This document shows positions 61,193 through 64,000 of a stretch of DNA of 64,000 nucleotides, in pieces. The notes under the pieces are model-generated. The model saw only the letters and a program-made list of their open reading frames with translations, was not told the DNA's origin and made no database searches. Both the position numbers and the translations under genes were made by a program. The first letter of the stretch is position 1. Every line of letters starts with the position of its first letter. The DNA lies in assembly GCF_019396385.1 (NCBI RefSeq), contig NZ_JAHKRN010000040.1, positions 1 to 64,000 of the forward strand, in the 5' to 3' direction. The DNA comes from Nonomuraea harbinensis. Its GTDB lineage: Bacteria; Actinomycetota; Actinomycetes; Streptosporangiales; Streptosporangiaceae.

Positions 61193-61212
61193 CCCTTACA
61201 CTCCTCTGGATC

Positions 61213-61911
61213 ATGAAAAGAAAACTGTGGGCCGCCGTGGCGGCGCTCGTCCTCGTAGCCGCGTGGGGCTGCTACGAGCTGGTCAACGCACGCACGTTCC
61301 AGCTCGCGGGGAAGCTGGTCGACCGGGTGGAGACGGCGGAGAAGGTCGTCGCGCTCACCTTCGACGACGGTCCCGACGAGCACACGCGGGAGATCATCGA
61401 CGTGCTCGCGAAGGAGCGGGTGCGTGCCACGTTCTTCGTCGTCGGATCGGAGCTGCGCGCCCGCCCCGGGCACGCGGCCGCGCTGGTGCGGGCCGGCCAC
61501 CAGCTCGGCAACCACACGTTCACGCACCGCAGGATGGTGTTCGTGTCCGGCTCGACCGTGGCCGAAGAGGTGGAGCCGACCGACGCGCTCATCCGCGCCG
61601 CCGGGCAGCGCGGCGACATCCCGTTCCGGCCGCCCACCGGCAAGAAGCTGCTCGCGCTCCCTCTCTACCTGGCCGAACGGGAGCGGGTCACGGTGATGTG
61701 GGACGTCGAGCCCGACTCGGGCCGCACCCCCAGCGCGGAGCGGATCGTGGCCGAGGTCCGCGAGCAGGTGCGGCCGGGCTCGATCGTGCTGCTCCATCCC
61801 TGGTACGAGAGCGGCGCCCGGACCCGCGAGGCCATCGGCGGCGTCGTCTCCGGGCTGCGGGCCGACGGGTACCGGTTCGTGACCGTGGCCGAACTGCTCG
61901 GCCAGGAGTGA
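61213..61911 (+). CDS. polysaccharide deacetylase (NodB domain, CE4)
   Basis: 232 aa. One N-terminal hydrophobic segment (5-19) serves as signal or anchor. NodB motifs: TFDDGPD (D51-D52), the metal ligands H101 and H105 in GNHTFTHRRM, the RPPTGKK loop and IVLLHPWYESG. Removes N- or O-acetyl groups from a cell-wall or substrate polysaccharide. ATG at 61213, divergent from the heparinase gene and sharing its box-containing promoter region. Confidence 0.9.
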   Translation: MKRKLWAAVAALVLVAAWGCYELVNARTFQLAGKLVDRVETAEKVVALTFDDGPDEHTREIIDVLAKERVRATFFVVGSELRARPGHAAALVRAGHQLGNHTFTHRRMVFVSGSTVAEEVEPTDALIRAAGQRGDIPFRPPTGKKLLALPLYLAERERVTVMWDVEPDSGRTPSAERIVAEVREQVRPGSIVLLHPWYESGARTREAIGGVVSGLRADGYRFVTVAELLGQE

Positions 61912-61959
61912 AAACCGGGACCGAGGGGCAGAGGAGAGCCTTCGCGGACGGGAGGCCGG

Positions 61960-63579
61960 ATGGGGACGAGCGCCGAGCGGCGGGTGGAACAGGTGGCCAG
62001 GGAGGCTCTCGGGCTGGACGAGCTGCGGCCAGGCCAGCCCGAGGCGATGGCGGCGCTGGCGGAGGGCCGCGACACGCTCGTGGTCATGCCGACGGGAGGC
62101 GGCAAGTCGGCCGTCTACCAGGTCCCCGCGCTGCTGCTGGACGGGCCGACGCTGGTGGTGTCGCCGCTGATCGCGCTCCAGCGCGACCAGGTGGAGGCGC
62201 TGCGCGAGCGTGACGAGCAGGCGGTCAGGCTGGACGCCGGCACCTCGAAGGGCGAGCGTGAGTCGTCGTTCGAGTCGCTGCGCGCGGGCGAGACCGAGTT
62301 CCTGTTCTGCGCGCCCGAGCAGCTCGCCAGGCCCGACGTGGTGCGCGAGCTGGCCGCGGCGAAGCCGTCCCTGCTGGTGGTGGACGAGGCCCACTGCGTC
62401 TCGGCCTGGGGCCACGACTTCCGGCCCGACTACCTGCGGCTGGGCGCCGTCGCCGACGCTCTCGGCCGGCCCGTCGTGGCCGCGCTGACCGCGACGGCCG
62501 CGCCCCCGGTGCGGGCCGAGATCGTCGAACGGCTCCGCATGCGCGACCCGCTGGAGGTGGTGTGCGGCTTCGACCGCCCCAACATCAGCCTGGAGGTACG
62601 GGGGACCACCGGCGACGGCGAGGACGTGGCCGAGGCCGTCGAGGCGCTGGCCAAGCCCGGACTCGTCTACACCGCCACCCGCAAGCGGGCCGCCGAGCTG
62701 GCCGGACGGCTGGGCGAGCGGGGCGTGCGGGCGGCCGCCTACCACGCCGGGATGCGGCGGGCCGACCGCGACGCCGTCCAGGAGGCGTTCATGGCCGGGG
62801 AACTCGACGTGGTGGTGGCCACCAACGCGTTCGGCATGGGCATCGACAAGCCGGACGTCCGGTTCGTGGTGCACGCCCAGGTGCCCGGCTCGCTGGACTC
62901 GTACTACCAGGAGATCGGCAGGGCGGGCCGGGACGGCGAGCCCGCCGCGGCGGTGCTCTTCTACCGGGCGGAGGATCTGGGGATGCAGCGGTTCTTCACC
63001 GGCGGGCTGCCGGACGAGGAGGCGCTGGCCGTGGTCGCCCGCGCCATCGGCGAGGAGGGCGGGCGGACCGACCGCAAGCATCTGCGCGAACGGCTCGGCA
63101 TCACCGCGCGCCGCGTCACGTCGCTGCTGAACCTGCTGGAAAAGGCGGGCGCGGTCCGGCTCGGCACCCGCTCCGTCGCCGCCGCCGAGGACGCGCCCGC
63201 CCCGGAGGAGGCGGCACGGGCCGCTCGCGAGGTCGCCGAGCGGCACCGGGAGGTGGAGCGCACCCGGCTGGAGATGATGCGCCGTTACGCCGAGACCCGC
63301 GACTGCCGCCGCGGCTTCCTGCTCGGCTACTTCGGCGAGCGGCTGCCCGGCCCGTGCGGCGCCTGCGACACCTGCCTGGCCGGCACCGCGTCCGACCCGG
63401 AGCCGGCCGGCGACGTCCGGTTCCCGATGCACGCCCGCGTCGAGCACGTCGAGTGGGGGCCGGGCGAGGTCATCCGCCGTGAGGAGGACCGGCTGACCGT
63501 GCTGTTCCACGAGGGCGGCTACCGCGAGCTGCTGCTGTCGGCCGTCACAGAGGAGGGCCTGCTGCGCGAGGCCGGGTGA
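61960..63579 (+). CDS. recQ: RecQ-family ATP-dependent DNA helicase
   Basis: 539 aa. Walker A MPTGGGKS, DEAH-box VVDEAHC, ALTATAAPP, and in RecA-2 TNAFGMGIDKPDVRFVVH and QEIGRAGRDG. A zinc-binding region CRRGFLLGYFGERLPGPCGACDTC follows. No HRDC domain; instead a C-terminal small beta domain (FPMHARVEHVEWGPGEVIRREEDRLTVLFHEGGYREL) like DUF3553. ATG at 61960, 48 bases after the deacetylase gene. Genome maintenance gene, unrelated to the sugar locus. Confidence 0.93.
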   Translation: MGTSAERRVEQVAREALGLDELRPGQPEAMAALAEGRDTLVVMPTGGGKSAVYQVPALLLDGPTLVVSPLIALQRDQVEALRERDEQAVRLDAGTSKGERESSFESLRAGETEFLFCAPEQLARPDVVRELAAAKPSLLVVDEAHCVSAWGHDFRPDYLRLGAVADALGRPVVAALTATAAPPVRAEIVERLRMRDPLEVVCGFDRPNISLEVRGTTGDGEDVAEAVEALAKPGLVYTATRKRAAELAGRLGERGVRAAAYHAGMRRADRDAVQEAFMAGELDVVVATNAFGMGIDKPDVRFVVHAQVPGSLDSYYQEIGRAGRDGEPAAAVLFYRAEDLGMQRFFTGGLPDEEALAVVARAIGEEGGRTDRKHLRERLGITARRVTSLLNLLEKAGAVRLGTRSVAAAEDAPAPEEAARAAREVAERHREVERTRLEMMRRYAETRDCRRGFLLGYFGERLPGPCGACDTCLAGTASDPEPAGDVRFPMHARVEHVEWGPGEVIRREEDRLTVLFHEGGYRELLLSAVTEEGLLREAG

Positions 63580-63613
63580 CCGGGCATCCCGCCCGGTCGT
63601 GCACCATGGAGAC

Positions 63614-64000
63614 GTGACCGTAGCAGAAGGCACCGCGCTCGGCCGGCTGGCCGGGCTGGTGGAGTGCGGCGGGGTGGTGGTGCTCAGCGGGGCGGGCCTG
63701 TCCACCGAGTCGGGCATCCCCGACTACCGCGGCCCGACCGGCCGGTCCCGCAACGCCCAGCCGATGACCTACCAGCGCTTCGTCGGCAGCGAGCAGGCGC
63801 GCCGCCGCTACTGGGCGCGCAGCCACGTCGGCTGGCGGCAGATCGGCGCCGCCCTCCCCAACGCCGGGCACCGGGCGGTCGCCGCGCTGGAGCGGCGCGG
63901 CCTCCTGTCAGGCATCGTCACCCAGAACGTCGACGGGCTCCACCAGGCGGCCGGGGCGCGGCAGGTGATCGAGCTGCACGGCGGCCTGGACCGGGTGGTC
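63614..64000 (+). CDS. Sir2-family NAD-dependent protein deacetylase (3' end outside window)
   Basis: First 129 codons of a sirtuin. VVVLSGAGLSTESGIPDYRGP is the NAD-binding GAGxSxxSGIPDFR motif; TQNVDGLHQAAGARQVIELHGGL holds the TQNxD loop and the catalytic His. GTG at 63614 after GGAGA. The zinc-ribbon Cys pairs and C-terminus would lie beyond base 64000. Confidence 0.9.
   Translation, partial: MTVAEGTALGRLAGLVECGGVVVLSGAGLSTESGIPDYRGPTGRSRNAQPMTYQRFVGSEQARRRYWARSHVGWRQIGAALPNAGHRAVAALERRGLLSGIVTQNVDGLHQAAGARQVIELHGGLDRVV

Overview
The window is very GC-rich, gene-dense and uses GTG and TTG starts freely. Gene content (PknG/GlnX/GlnH signalling, many LacI-family repressors, a stand-alone bacterial nitric oxide synthase oxygenase, zinc-ribbon kinases, large secreted carbohydrate-active enzymes) points to a filamentous actinomycete, most likely Streptosporangiaceae (Nonomuraea-like). 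That placement is an inference from style and content. Bases 1-34 are runs of G and C that look like a contig-end artefact. The right edge cuts a sirtuin gene.

Region 1 (41-8691, minus strand): seven genes with every stop codon overlapping the next start. In transcription order they are a coiled-coil protein, a PknG-type kinase, a PP2C phosphatase, a von Willebrand A (VWA) protein, an FHA protein, a GlnX-like membrane protein and a GlnH-like lipoprotein. This looks like a complete sense-transduce-phosphorylate-reset circuit. Kinase, phosphatase and FHA reader all carry similar N-terminal zinc ribbons. It is the most interesting system in the window.

Region 2 (8.8-18.3 kb): mixed genes, including a glucosylglycerate-hydrolase-like glycosidase, tRNA-Asn, a secreted beta-helix protein behind an AT-rich gap, nitric oxide synthase, a crotonase with a KstR-like box, galactokinase, a PLP enzyme and a small membrane operon with a 27-residue ORF.

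Region 3 (18.4-27.2 kb): a giant TPR protein (1778 aa) with two low-complexity insertions, then a TetR / 31-aa ORF / rifampin-phosphotransferase-like dikinase operon with a palindromic operator.

Region 4 (27.2-36.8 kb): a LacI-GH42-GH1 beta-galactoside operon, a NarL-type two-component system, and divergently a cation transport operon (ArsB/NhaD-like carrier, K+/H+ antiporter, KhtT-N-like subunit) behind a strongly structured leader.

Region 5 (36.8-48.9 kb): a secreted pectinesterase-pectate lyase fusion, an IclR regulator divergent from an OpuC-type glycine betaine/choline transporter, and a Gfo/Idh/MocA-DUF6807-cupin-LacI operon flanked by a second LacI gene.

Region 6 (48.9-64 kb): a zinc-LID adenylate kinase and a secreted phosphodiesterase. 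Next comes a polysaccharide-utilisation locus: an ABC sugar importer with a DUF624 protein, a 2-hydroxyacid dehydrogenase, a DUF2264 protein, a DeoR/LacI hybrid regulator and a heparinase II/III lyase. Recurrent YGATC boxes, mostly at 10-bp spacing, sit in its promoters. The window closes with a polysaccharide deacetylase, RecQ and the 5' part of a sirtuin gene. Together regions 4-6 describe a soil saprotroph taking up and degrading plant or uronate-containing polysaccharides.
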